DNA of 64,000 nucleotides. It comes from Acidicapsa ligni. GTDB lineage: Bacteria > Acidobacteriota > Terriglobia > Terriglobales > Acidobacteriaceae. The notes under the pieces were generated by a model. It was not told the DNA's origin and did not search any database. It saw nothing but the letters and a program-made list of their open reading frames with translations. A program made the translations under genes and the position numbers. Below, one piece after another: positions 9,264 through 17,773 of this stretch. The DNA is taken from positions 897,250 to 961,249 of the forward strand of contig NZ_JAGSYG010000003.1 in NCBI RefSeq assembly GCF_025685655.1, given 5' to 3'. Within the stretch, counting starts at the first letter, position 1, and every line of letters starts with the position of its first letter.

Positions 9264-9944
9264 ATGCTGATCACAATTCCCGACATATTGAACGCTAACG
9301 AGGTCGCCCATGCGCGGTCTGTGCTCGATGCCGCCGACTGGGTAGATGGAAAAGTAACAGCCGGCTATCAGGCACAAACAGTCAAGGAGAACCTGCAGTT
9401 GCCTGAAGGCCATCCGGCTGCGGTAAAACTCGGGGAAATCGTGTTGGGAGCGTTGGCGCGCTCACCACTATTCATGTCTGCGGCACTGCCGCTGCGAGTG
9501 TTTCCACCCATGTTCAATCGCTACACAGGTGGTGGACACTTTGGCACACATGTCGATACTGCAATTCGCGCGATGGCATCGACGGGTCAGCGAATTCGGA
9601 CGGACGTCTCTGCAACATTGTTTCTTGCTGCGCCAGAAGAATATGACGGTGGTGAGTTACTCGTCGAAGATACTTATGGAGTACATAGCGTGAAGCTTCC
9701 GGCCGGGCACATGGTTCTATATCCTGCTACGAGCCTGCATCGAGTTACACCTGTTACTCGCGGAGCGCGACTGGCGTCCTTCTTCTGGATTCAAAGCATG
9801 ATTCGCAGCGATGGTGACCGCACACTACTTTACGATCTGGATACGGCAATTCAGAAATTAGCGAAAGACGTTCCCGGTAATGGTGCGGGAGTTCAATTGA
9901 CGGGCGTATATCACAATCTGCTACGTCGTTGGGCGGAGATGTAG
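9264..9944 (+). CDS. piuC: Fe(II)/2-oxoglutarate dioxygenase, PiuC/YbiX (PKHD hydroxylase) family
   Basis: Cytoplasmic iron- and 2-oxoglutarate-dependent oxygenase of unknown substrate, found beside catecholate siderophore receptors such as Fiu in E. coli and PiuA in Pseudomonas. 226 residues, the usual size. The iron triad is visible as 'HFGTHVD' (HxD near residue 95) and '[12 protein letters not shown]' (distal His plus the 2-oxoglutarate-binding Arg). '[13 protein letters not shown]' is typical of the prolyl-4-hydroxylase-like fold. AAGGAG lies ten bases upstream of the ATG. It is 100 bases downstream of the receptor, with a hairpin between, and is probably co-transcribed with it. Confidence 0.93.
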   Translation: MLITIPDILNANEVAHARSVLDAADWVDGKVTAGYQAQTVKENLQLPEGHPAAVKLGEIVLGALARSPLFMSAALPLRVFPPMFNRYTGGGHFGTHVDTAIRAMASTGQRIRTDVSATLFLAAPEEYDGGELLVEDTYGVHSVKLPAGHMVLYPATSLHRVTPVTRGARLASFFWIQSMIRSDGDRTLLYDLDTAIQKLAKDVPGNGAGVQLTGVYHNLLRRWAEM

Positions 9945-9999
9945 AGGCCAGGCTGCATCTCGTAACTCAAACAACTCAAATCCATTCGATTACTACTAA

Positions 10000-11253
10000 T
10001 TACTGGGTCTTGGGATAAATCGCGATACGGTGATTGCGAACTGCAGGCGTCAGATGCTCTCCCAGATTGTCGGAGAAAAGTGTCTTGGATTGCTGGAGAG
10101 GCATGTGGCATTCCACGCAGCGCGTCTGGATAGCTTCATGCTGCTCCTTGTAGGTAGGACAGGCTTTTATAGAATGGCATCCAAGACATTTGGACGAGAA
10201 GGCAGCCGCATCCCGCTGCTCTTCATGCGTGTTGTGGCATGTCGTGCATGTCATCTCGCTTGACCGGAAACACTTGCTTTGGCGAAGCAATTGGACCTGA
10301 TTTGTATGCACGTCCAGAGGCTGATCTGGATCAATCGGTGCGGCCTTAACATACTCAGCGAGAACGTCTCCCGGCTGAAACGACAGTGCTGGTGCAGGGG
10401 CGGGTAACAGGCCTGCTCCTGCGTGGCATAGTGCGCAGACATCGATTTGTCTCTCACGCGTAAGCTTGGCCGGATTAATAATCGCTTCGGCTACAGGGCG
10501 GGTATGCGTCTGCTGACTTTGTTGTTCTCTTCGCACGTGTTCGGCAGCCGGGCCATGGCAGCGTTCGCAGCCAACGCCCAGAACCAACTCCGTCTTGTTG
10601 AAGCGGTTCACCTGTGGAGTTTGAGATTCGAAATAAGATGCATGGCATTCGAGGCACTGCGGTATGACGGGGCGATCAAAATGAGCTGTTCCCTCTTTAT
10701 AGCCGGGACTGTTAATCCATGTGCCATTAGCGGCCCAATATGAGACCGGCAACTCGAACAAGAGATCGCCTACCCAATATAGATACGTCTGTCCCTTACG
10801 GCCAGAGCCAGTCACGATTTCGATGGGTTGCGTGAGAGTTTGGAGATTGCCAGTTTGCGTACGATAGTCGGCCGTTTCGGTAAAGGAACCATCCGGCATC
10901 TGGCGCATTTCGAAAGTTAAACGAGGGTTGGAGGTTTTCAGCGTATTAGCCCCCGCGCTGAAACTCCCGTGAATCGACTCAGTGGATGCCGCCTGCGACG
11001 TGAGGTGATGTGCCGTGTGCACATAGCTTTCAGCTACCTGTTGGTGACATCCAAGACATGCCGCATCCCCAGCATAGGCTGATGCTGGAGGGGGATTATG
11101 TGGGGCTAAATCTGAGGATTGCTGCGCAGCATGAATACGTTTATTCCACGGTCCGCTCACGCAAGCCACCGCCAGGGCAGAAAGCAAAAGCGTGAAGGCG
11201 GCTCCTCCGCGAAGTCCAGGAAGAGCCTTCTGAAAGAGGGTAGTAATTCTCAA
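10000..11253 (-). CDS. Seven-heme c-type cytochrome
   Basis: Exported multiheme electron carrier. 417 residues with a hydrophobic N-terminal segment (about 18-33) and seven CxxCH motifs in order: CLGCH, CLECH, CERCH, CALCH, CTTCH, CLGCH, CVECH. The arrangement resembles cytochrome c-554-like proteins often annotated next to TPR domains. No catalytic role can be assigned. The start is TTG, with AAGGG nine bases upstream; no in-frame ATG precedes the signal segment. It converges on piuC with 55 bases between stops and stands alone on its strand. Possible roles are electron exchange with extracellular metals or nitrogen compounds. Confidence 0.85.
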   Translation of the reverse strand: MRITTLFQKALPGLRGGAAFTLLLSALAVACVSGPWNKRIHAAQQSSDLAPHNPPPASAYAGDAACLGCHQQVAESYVHTAHHLTSQAASTESIHGSFSAGANTLKTSNPRLTFEMRQMPDGSFTETADYRTQTGNLQTLTQPIEIVTGSGRKGQTYLYWVGDLLFELPVSYWAANGTWINSPGYKEGTAHFDRPVIPQCLECHASYFESQTPQVNRFNKTELVLGVGCERCHGPAAEHVRREQQSQQTHTRPVAEAIINPAKLTRERQIDVCALCHAGAGLLPAPAPALSFQPGDVLAEYVKAAPIDPDQPLDVHTNQVQLLRQSKCFRSSEMTCTTCHNTHEEQRDAAAFSSKCLGCHSIKACPTYKEQHEAIQTRCVECHMPLQQSKTLFSDNLGEHLTPAVRNHRIAIYPKTQ

Positions 11254-11340
11254 CCATAAATACCCTTGCCATCGATGATCTTACTGTAGCGATCGAATTG
11301 GCAGTTTTCTCGGACCTGTCTATTTTACCCGAAGCTGTTC

Positions 11341-12588
11341 CTACCCTGCGAAGTCCCGACCTTTTCGCTCAGGGCCGAATCCGAAGATCAGGGACAGGGC
11401 GGTAATCACGCATATTTCAAATACGGTAAGCGCCCATTGATAACCGAGATGTTTGCGCAGCGTGAACTCAATCACAACTGACGGCGCACCTATAAGAACG
11501 CCAAGCTGATAAACAATACCGGGAAACAGGCTACGTACGCTGTTCGGGGAGAGTTCATTTAAGTGAGCAGGAATTACACCGAAGGCTCCCTGGACGCCGA
11601 ACTGCATTACGAATGATCCAATCGCCAGCATGATGATCGATGAGCCAAATGCCCATAGAGGAATGCTGATAGAAGCAATGATCAAAGCCAGGAAGATGGC
11701 ATTGCGCCGACCAAGCCGATCAGAATAATGGCCGATTACGAGTGCGCCCATTATGGCGCCTATGTTGTATAGGATTGCGATGTTCGAGATAACTGAGTTG
11801 GAGTAGCGATGGACTGTCTTCAGAAAGTCTGGATAAAGATCCTGCGTGCCATGAGATAGGCAGGTGATGGCGGTCATCATCAGGACTAGATACGCGAAAT
11901 CTTTCCTATGTTGCCAGAGTACCTGAAAGACCTCGCCGAAGTTGACCAGGCGATGCTTTTCCCATGACTGAGATTCTGGTGCAAGCAGAGTAAGTACAGT
12001 GATAATACAGGCGAAGGCGAGACCACATAGGAACATCCATCGCCAGCCAAAATGCGGTTCGATGGTTCGCAGAGCAACCGCGGCCAACAGATATCCGAGT
12101 GAGTAGCCGGACTGCAGGACTCCTGAAAATAGACCGCGCCATCGCGTCGGGGAACTTTCCATTACGAGCGATGCACCGATCCCCCAATAGCCGCCCATCC
12201 CGATGCCATAGAGCGCTCTCAGGATTATGAATGCCGTGTAGTTCGGAGCGAAAGGAGTAAGCGCAGTAATGATTGAAAAATAGAGAACACAAGCGATCAG
12301 TGGGCGGCGACGTCCGAAGCGATCGGCCAGCGAACCAAGCAGCAAGGCTCCGACAGGCCGCATTGCCAGGGTGATCGTAATCGTCCAAACGATCGCACTC
12401 TTCTCAACATGAAAGTTTGCTGCGAGAACATCTACAAGAAAGACAAGGACAAAGAAGTCGAATGCGTCGAGAACCCAACCCAAAACTCCGGAAGATACAG
12501 CGAATCCCCATCGCGGCGAAATGAGATCGGCACTTGAAGTGATACTCGACGCATCTGAAGCGGGCCTGGACTTCTTCATCCATTGCAT
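11341..12588 (-). CDS. MFS transporter, sugar/organic-acid:H+ symporter type
   Basis: Inner-membrane importer, last gene of the 11.3-17.3 kb operon and probably the uptake step for its substrate. 415 residues with about 12 hydrophobic segments. 'LDAFDFFVLVFL' in TM1 and 'GSLADRFGRRRP' (the MFS loop 2-3 signature) resemble the aromatic-acid/sialate symporter groups. 'GMGGYWGIGASLVMES' follows in TM4-5. The ATG at 12588 has AAGGTGA nine bases upstream. It lies 79 bases after the aldehyde dehydrogenase stop. The substrate cannot be read from sequence; the sugar-type enzymes upstream suggest a sugar, sugar acid or polyol. Confidence 0.88.
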   Translation of the reverse strand: MQWMKKSRPASDASSITSSADLISPRWGFAVSSGVLGWVLDAFDFFVLVFLVDVLAANFHVEKSAIVWTITITLAMRPVGALLLGSLADRFGRRRPLIACVLYFSIITALTPFAPNYTAFIILRALYGIGMGGYWGIGASLVMESSPTRWRGLFSGVLQSGYSLGYLLAAVALRTIEPHFGWRWMFLCGLAFACIITVLTLLAPESQSWEKHRLVNFGEVFQVLWQHRKDFAYLVLMMTAITCLSHGTQDLYPDFLKTVHRYSNSVISNIAILYNIGAIMGALVIGHYSDRLGRRNAIFLALIIASISIPLWAFGSSIIMLAIGSFVMQFGVQGAFGVIPAHLNELSPNSVRSLFPGIVYQLGVLIGAPSVVIEFTLRKHLGYQWALTVFEICVITALSLIFGFGPERKGRDFAG

Positions 12589-12667
12589 TTGGCGTCACCT
12601 TCTTTTGAACCTGCAAGTCCATGGCGAATAGTCGAAGCGTGGCCAAAAATATCAGCGATGAAAGATC

Positions 12668-14029
12668 TTAATTCCCTTCCCAGATAAGCTTCGCGTTCGT
12701 GAGTTCTCGAGCACCGAGGGCACCTAACTCACGGCCGAATCCGGAACCTTTTATGCCCCCGAAAGGTGCTCGTGGATCGGAACGCACAAAGTCATTGACG
12801 AAGACAGCTCCAGCTTCAATTTTTGCTGCAACCGCATTGGCGCGCGCAATATTTTTCGACCATACTGTTGCCGCTAATCCAAACTCAGTATCATTTGCCA
12901 GTCGTATCGCTTCTTCTTCTGTTTTGAATGTGTAGAAGAGCGCGACTGGGCCGAAAAATTCTTCTCTAGCAATAACGGCATCATGCGGCAGATCTACCAA
13001 TACTGTCGGAGCGTAGAAGTAACCCGGGCCATCCAGAGATTCTCCCCCGGTGACGATACGCGCTCCCGCAGTTACTGCGTCCCGTACTTGACGTTCGGTG
13101 GTCGCGCGTAGATCGGCACGGGCTTGCGGGCCTAGCTTCGTCTCTGCAAGCAGGGGGTCTCCTACTCTCAAAGCGGCAGCCTGTTCCGCAAAGGCCTGGA
13201 TATAAGCATCGGCGATAGATTCCGCAATCAGAAAGCGTTTGGCGGCGATGCAGCTTTGAGCGTTGTTGGAGTACCGCGATGTCACACCGAGTTGCACGGC
13301 TTTGGCTATGTCCGCATCTTCAAAGACAAGGAATGGGTCCGAACCGCCGAGCTCCAACACAGCCTTCTTGCCATACAGGCCTGCCTGCTGCGCCACAGCC
13401 CGACCAGCTTTCACACTGCCTGTCACAGTGACCGCACGAATACGCGAGTCCGTGATGATCTCTGCGACTGCATCACGCTGCACTGAGAGATTTACATAGA
13501 GTCCTTCGGGTCCGCCAGCATCTCTCACTAATTTTTCGATGGCGAGCGCAGAGCCTTGCACTGTCTCCGCATGCTTTACGACTACGGTGTTGCCAACAAG
13601 CGCGGAGGGGATGAAGAAACGAAGTACCTGCCAGAAAGGAAGGTTCCACGGCATGATTGCGAGGATCGGCCCAAGCGATTCATAAACAACACGGCCTGGT
13701 GTTCCAGAGATGGATTCGGGTTTGATATAAGCCGCACCCTCTTCAGCAAAATGCCGTGCACCAAAAGCAGCTTTCTTGACTTCGCCGCGAGCCTCGCCAA
13801 TCGGTTTACCCATCTCAAGAGTAATCAGCCGTGCGTACTCTTCGACGCGCTCTTCGAGTAAATCCGCCAGGCGAAGCAGAAACGCAGTGCGCTCAGAAAG
13901 TGCAGTTTGCGACCACCTGCCCCAGCAGTCCCACGCACTTTGCAGGCGAAGCTCGACATCGTTTGTATTGTGTTCCTGGTATGTTTCCAGCAACTCCCCG
14001 GTGGTTGGGTTCCTTGACTCGAACGACAT
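12668..14029 (-). CDS. NAD(P)-dependent aldehyde dehydrogenase, succinate-semialdehyde-like
   Basis: Oxidises an aldehyde to the acid with NAD(P)+. 453 residues from ATG 14029. The catalytic pair is present: Glu in 'VLELGGSDPF' (about 226) and Cys in 'NNAQSCIAAKRF' (about 260). 'MPWNLPFWQVLR' and 'PFGGIKGSGFGRELG' are standard family motifs. The ATG is chosen because GGAGAGGTGA lies five bases upstream; a GTG at 14038 in frame is the alternative. It overlaps or abuts the end of the isomerase gene. In this operon it most likely handles the aldehyde released by the DUF993 aldolase-like protein, for example a semialdehyde. That assignment is an inference. Confidence 0.9.
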   Translation of the reverse strand: MSFESRNPTTGELLETYQEHNTNDVELRLQSAWDCWGRWSQTALSERTAFLLRLADLLEERVEEYARLITLEMGKPIGEARGEVKKAAFGARHFAEEGAAYIKPESISGTPGRVVYESLGPILAIMPWNLPFWQVLRFFIPSALVGNTVVVKHAETVQGSALAIEKLVRDAGGPEGLYVNLSVQRDAVAEIITDSRIRAVTVTGSVKAGRAVAQQAGLYGKKAVLELGGSDPFLVFEDADIAKAVQLGVTSRYSNNAQSCIAAKRFLIAESIADAYIQAFAEQAAALRVGDPLLAETKLGPQARADLRATTERQVRDAVTAGARIVTGGESLDGPGYFYAPTVLVDLPHDAVIAREEFFGPVALFYTFKTEEEAIRLANDTEFGLAATVWSKNIARANAVAAKIEAGAVFVNDFVRSDPRAPFGGIKGSGFGRELGALGARELTNAKLIWEGN

Positions 14030-14034
14030 ATACT

Positions 14035-14889
14035 TCACCTCTCCTGAAAAGATTTTTCGTGCAACTCACAGACCTCATGAAAGCGCTCGATACAAGTGGC
14101 GAGTACTTCTTCGCCTGGACGCTTCCACCAATTTTCCGAAGAAAATATCTCTACTTCCTGTGGCCCATCGTATCCAGCTTCAACAATCGTGCGACGAATC
14201 GAACGCAGGTCGATAACTCCATCGCCCATCATTCCACGGTCTAACAAAAGATCGCGCGTGGGGACAAGCCAATCGCAAATATGATGCGCGAGAATGCGGT
14301 TACTGGCACCAGCACGAACGATCTGCTCACGCAGTTTCGGATCCCACCAAACGTGATACGCATCGATGGCAACTCCCACCCCATCGCCGAGCAACTCGCA
14401 AACATCCAATGCATGTTCGAGCGTGTTGATGCATGCTCGATCCGCTGCATACATCGGATGTAAGGGCTCAATTGCGATTGGCATACGAATAGCACGGGCG
14501 TGTGGAAGGATTGCGGCGAGACCATCTACGACCATCTCTCGCGCAGCACTGATATCCCGCGATCCTTTTGGCAGGCCGCCTACAACCATCACCAGACAGT
14601 CAGCCCCTATGGCCGCGGCTTCATCAATGGCGCGTTTGTTGTCTTCGACTGCGGCTGCAAGACCGCCCCTGTCAGATGCGGGAAACATGCCACCGCGGCA
14701 AAGCCCGGTGACGCGCATCTGATTGGAGCGAATAATTTCTGCAGCCTCTGCCAATCCGGTCTCATGTATCTGGTCGCGCCAAGGAGCGATCGAAGTAATA
14801 CCTTGTGCCAGGCAAGCATCCACGGCCTGCGCAAGGTTGTACTGCTGGCGTACCGTGGCTAGATTGATCGAGAGATTGCGCAGACTCAT
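14035..14889 (-). CDS. Sugar phosphate isomerase/epimerase family protein (xylose-isomerase-like TIM barrel)
   Basis: 284 residues of the AP-endonuclease-2/xylose-isomerase-like TIM-barrel family, which includes sugar epimerases, isomerases and inosose dehydratases. Acidic and histidine metal ligands can be picked out in 'IAIEPLHPMYAADRACI', 'VGVAIDAYHVWWDP', 'ILAHHICDW' and 'DGPQEVEIFS', in the order usual for the fold. The start overlaps the DUF993 stop by four bases (ATGA), so the two are translationally coupled. The exact reaction cannot be predicted; dehydration or epimerisation of a keto-sugar would fit between the dehydrogenase and the aldolase-like step. Confidence 0.88.
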   Translation of the reverse strand: MSLRNLSINLATVRQQYNLAQAVDACLAQGITSIAPWRDQIHETGLAEAAEIIRSNQMRVTGLCRGGMFPASDRGGLAAAVEDNKRAIDEAAAIGADCLVMVVGGLPKGSRDISAAREMVVDGLAAILPHARAIRMPIAIEPLHPMYAADRACINTLEHALDVCELLGDGVGVAIDAYHVWWDPKLREQIVRAGASNRILAHHICDWLVPTRDLLLDRGMMGDGVIDLRSIRRTIVEAGYDGPQEVEIFSSENWWKRPGEEVLATCIERFHEVCELHEKSFQER

Positions 14890-16064
14890 ACAACTCCGCC
14901 CACGGCAAGAACCTGCTTCATTCGCTGAACTGCCATATCCGGATCGCGGAGTACTCCAGCCTCATCCGCAAGACGAAAGAGCTCTGCGAGATGCACAAGT
15001 GAACGCGCACTCTGTTGGCCACCCAGCATTACGAAGTGATCCTGAAATCCATTGAGATACGCAAGGAATACGATGCCCGTTTTATAGAAGCGAGTGGGAG
15101 CTTTGAAGATATGTCGCGACAATGGCACCGTTGGAGTAAGAATCGCGTGGAAGCCAGCCTCATCATCTATTGCAAGCTTTGCCAGCGCAGCTGAAGCCGC
15201 AGGAGCTATTGCATCGAAGATCCCCAGCAGCGCGTGTGAGAAGCCTTGCTCATCCCCTGCGATAAGTTCCTGATAGTTGAAGTCATCGCCGGTGTACATG
15301 CGAACGCCATGCGCCAATCGTCTGCGCATGACAATTTCCTTTTCAGCGGAAAGTAGCGAGATTTTGATCCCATCCACTTTCCCCGCATGGCTATTGATGA
15401 GATCGACACAGGTATCCATCGCGGCAGCGTGGTCATTTGATCCCCAATAACCGGCTAAGGCTGGATCGAACATCTCACCCAACCAATGCAGAATCACAGG
15501 CTGCTTTGTCTGTCGAAGTATGCGATCGTACACACGAAGATAATCGTCTGGTGATTTAGCTGCTGCAACCAGCGCACGGCTTGCCATCAGGATGATTCGG
15601 CCACCGAACGACTCCACATATTCAACCTGCTCTTCATATGCGCGGATCACATCATCCACTGTCAGACTTGCGGCGGGTGTCAACTGATCCGTGCCAACGC
15701 CACAGGCGATGAGAGCATTCGGGCGGTTCTTAGCAGCCTGCAAGGAATAACGAATCAGTTCCTTCGCGCCATCCAGATTCAGGCCCATGCCGCGCTGTGC
15801 CGTATCCATGGCTTCCGCGACACCGAGACCAAGATCCCAAAGATGCTCACGAAAGGCAATCGTTCGATCCCAGTCGATGCTTTGTGCGTCCTGGTCTACC
15901 CACGGATTGTTATCCGCAAGTGGATTTACGACCACATGCGCGGCGGAATACACGACACGATTAAACGACGGGATTGCGCCCGAGGGAGACGCCTCAAGCG
16001 GAACGCCAACCAGGCTATAAGTCTCGATACAGCCATTGGATATAGGCAGGTTGAGGCTGGGCAT
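14886..16064 (-). CDS. DUF993 protein, dihydrodipicolinate-synthase-like aldolase fold
   Basis: 392 residues of the DUF993 family, related to the DHDPS/keto-acid aldolase TIM barrels. Lys234 in 'KVDGIKISLLS' falls where those enzymes carry the Schiff-base lysine, so a class I aldolase or lyase is plausible. 'YTGDDFNYQELIAGD' and 'ILHWLGEMFDP' are other marked stretches. No signal peptide. It sits between the dehydrogenase (seven bases upstream) and the isomerase (four-base overlap). To my knowledge the family has no settled biochemical function. A carbon-carbon cleavage feeding the aldehyde dehydrogenase is inferred. Confidence 0.85.
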   Translation of the reverse strand: MPSLNLPISNGCIETYSLVGVPLEASPSGAIPSFNRVVYSAAHVVVNPLADNNPWVDQDAQSIDWDRTIAFREHLWDLGLGVAEAMDTAQRGMGLNLDGAKELIRYSLQAAKNRPNALIACGVGTDQLTPAASLTVDDVIRAYEEQVEYVESFGGRIILMASRALVAAAKSPDDYLRVYDRILRQTKQPVILHWLGEMFDPALAGYWGSNDHAAAMDTCVDLINSHAGKVDGIKISLLSAEKEIVMRRRLAHGVRMYTGDDFNYQELIAGDEQGFSHALLGIFDAIAPAASAALAKLAIDDEAGFHAILTPTVPLSRHIFKAPTRFYKTGIVFLAYLNGFQDHFVMLGGQQSARSLVHLAELFRLADEAGVLRDPDMAVQRMKQVLAVGGVV

Positions 16065-16070
16065 ATTGTG

Positions 16071-17321
16071 TTAGTTCTCCTCACTGGTCGAGCCTATCGA
16101 ATCTATCGAGCCAGTCGAATCCAGTGACAACGCGGGCACATCTACCCAGCGTCGCTCAACCCAACTCTGCAACCCCAGTTCCGCGAGTTGAACGCCCTTC
16201 GCGCCTTCCAGCAAATCGTAGCGCCACGGCTCGTCTTCAACCACGTGGCGAATGAAGTCTTCCCATTGCAACTTGAAGCCATTTTCATAGAGCTGCGTAT
16301 CCGGCACCTCTTCCCACTGCTGCTGAAATTGCATCGTCTGTGGTTGATCGGGATTCCATACTGGCCGCGGAGTATTCACACGATGTTGCGTGTAGCAGCT
16401 TGTTAATCCAGCGACCGCAGAACCATGCGTTCCATCTACTTGAAAAGTGACGAGATCATCACGCTTTACGCGGACAGCCCAGGAGGAGTTGATGTGCGCA
16501 ATTACGCCTCCCTCAAGCTGAAAGGTGGCATAAGCTGCATCATCGGCGTCTGCTTTGTAAGTCTGGCCACTCTCATCAATTCGATGAGGAATATGTGTGG
16601 CGCCAATGCATGTTACAGCCTTCACGGCGCCGAAAAGATTGTCCAGTACGTAACGCCAGTGGGGTAGCATGTCGAGGATGATGCCGCCACCATCTGCCTT
16701 GCGGTAATTCCATGAAGGCCGCTGTGCCGGTTGCAGATCACCCTCGAATACCCAGTAGCCAAACTCCCCACGCACGGAGAGGATACGCCCAAAGAAACCA
16801 GCATCAATCAACATGCGAATCTTGCGCAGACCTGGTAGATACAGCTTGTCCTGCACGATGCCGCTCTTGGTGCCGTGTTTGCGTGCAAGACGCGCCAACG
16901 CAAGCGATTCGCTGAGCGTCTCCGACAACGGCTTTTCGCAATACACATGCTTACCAGCCTCAATAGCGCGGGTCAACAACGGCACACGCATCTGCGTCGA
17001 ACCTGCGTCGAAGAAGATAGTATCGTCCGGATTGGCCAGAGCGGCCTCAACATCTTTTGCTACACGCTCCACACCATGGCGCTTGGCCAGCGCTTTTACT
17101 TTTTCCTCATTGCGTCCCACCAGAATTGGGTCGGGGATGACACGATCTCCGTCCGAGAGCAGCACACCACCCTGATCTTTAATAGCCAGTATGGAACGAA
17201 CCAGATGTTGGTTGTAACCCATTCTCCCGGTGATGCCATGCATGATGATGCCAATGCGCCTGCTTGCCAAGTTCCGTTCCACCTTTCGTCTGTTTCTAAT
17301 TGTTCTTTCAAAAGTATGCAC
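16071..17321 (-). CDS. Gfo/Idh/MocA family NAD(P)-dependent oxidoreductase
   Basis: First gene of the sugar operon. 416 residues with an N-terminal Rossmann fold ('RRIGIIMHGITGRMG') and the family signature 'GKHVYCEKPLSETLSESL' near residue 130, followed by the substrate-binding alpha/beta domain. It probably oxidises a sugar, inositol or sugar acid at a ring carbon. The start is uncertain: GTG at 17321 gives a long N-terminus and lacks a clear ribosome site, and a start about 18 codons further in would still keep the Rossmann motif. Upstream lies a 450-base divergent region with inverted repeats. Confidence 0.88.
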   Translation of the reverse strand: MHTFERTIRNRRKVERNLASRRIGIIMHGITGRMGYNQHLVRSILAIKDQGGVLLSDGDRVIPDPILVGRNEEKVKALAKRHGVERVAKDVEAALANPDDTIFFDAGSTQMRVPLLTRAIEAGKHVYCEKPLSETLSESLALARLARKHGTKSGIVQDKLYLPGLRKIRMLIDAGFFGRILSVRGEFGYWVFEGDLQPAQRPSWNYRKADGGGIILDMLPHWRYVLDNLFGAVKAVTCIGATHIPHRIDESGQTYKADADDAAYATFQLEGGVIAHINSSWAVRVKRDDLVTFQVDGTHGSAVAGLTSCYTQHRVNTPRPVWNPDQPQTMQFQQQWEEVPDTQLYENGFKLQWEDFIRHVVEDEPWRYDLLEGAKGVQLAELGLQSWVERRWVDVPALSLDSTGSIDSIGSTSEEN

Positions 17322-17331
17322 GCTTAGTCGA

Positions 17332-17366
17332 CTACAAGAAGAGCCCAGCTGTCAAACATCTTGTAG
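17332..17366. repeat. Inverted repeat upstream of the sugar operon
   Basis: CTACAAGA at 17332-17339 and TCTTGTAG at 17359-17366, eight perfect pairs with a 19-base gap. It lies 11-45 bases before the presumed start of the first gene of the operon, a place where an operator would act. Confidence 0.4.
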
Positions 17367-17664
17367 AGGGCGCGTCAACTTCTGTGACATTGGCTCGAAA
17401 TGCCTTAATACACATGGTGGCAAGTAACGCATCGGCAAAGGTTTTTTAATTTTTATTGCTACCTGGCAATCGAAGCTATATAGAATTCGCTTTCTTTGCG
17501 CTTTGTAGAGAGGCTCCGCTCGCGGCTTCTTACGAAATGATGGGTAGCACCGATAGGATATGCGCAACATTGTGAAGGCAGCTCATATCCAGCAGGTCCA
17601 ATCACAGTTGACTGGGACTACTCTTAGCATCAGCTTTGATTGCTGCCTTCACTGCTGACTCCCT

Positions 17665-17699
17665 ATGGATTGGCACAGCAAGCAATCATCACAATCCAT
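17665..17699. repeat. Inverted repeat upstream of the esterase gene
   Basis: ATGGATTG at 17665-17672 and CAATCCAT at 17692-17699, eight perfect pairs, about 75 bases before the esterase ATG. Possible operator; could be chance. Confidence 0.3.
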
Positions 17700-17773
17700 T
17701 AGAATTTGTGCATCTGGCGCAAGGATATTCCTCGCGTCCCAGGTTAGTATCACTTAGACAATAGGAGCCTCCA

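Larger units (their letters stand above)
17322..17773. other. Divergent intergenic region between the sugar operon and the esterase
   Basis: 452 bases with no convincing gene. It should hold the promoters of the minus-strand sugar operon and the plus-strand esterase. Two short inverted repeats stand out (listed separately). AT-rich tracts occur around 17,440-17,490. No sigma-54 site was found; a TGGCAC at 17,671 lacks the -12 element. Confidence 0.5.

Noticed and set aside
13776..14244. Long plus-strand frames over the aldehyde dehydrogenase and isomerase genes
   Set aside because: Antisense shadows with no domain content; the minus-strand genes carry catalytic motifs.
17671..17686. TGGCAC resembling a sigma-54 -24 box
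   Set aside because: No TTGC-like -12 element at the required distance.
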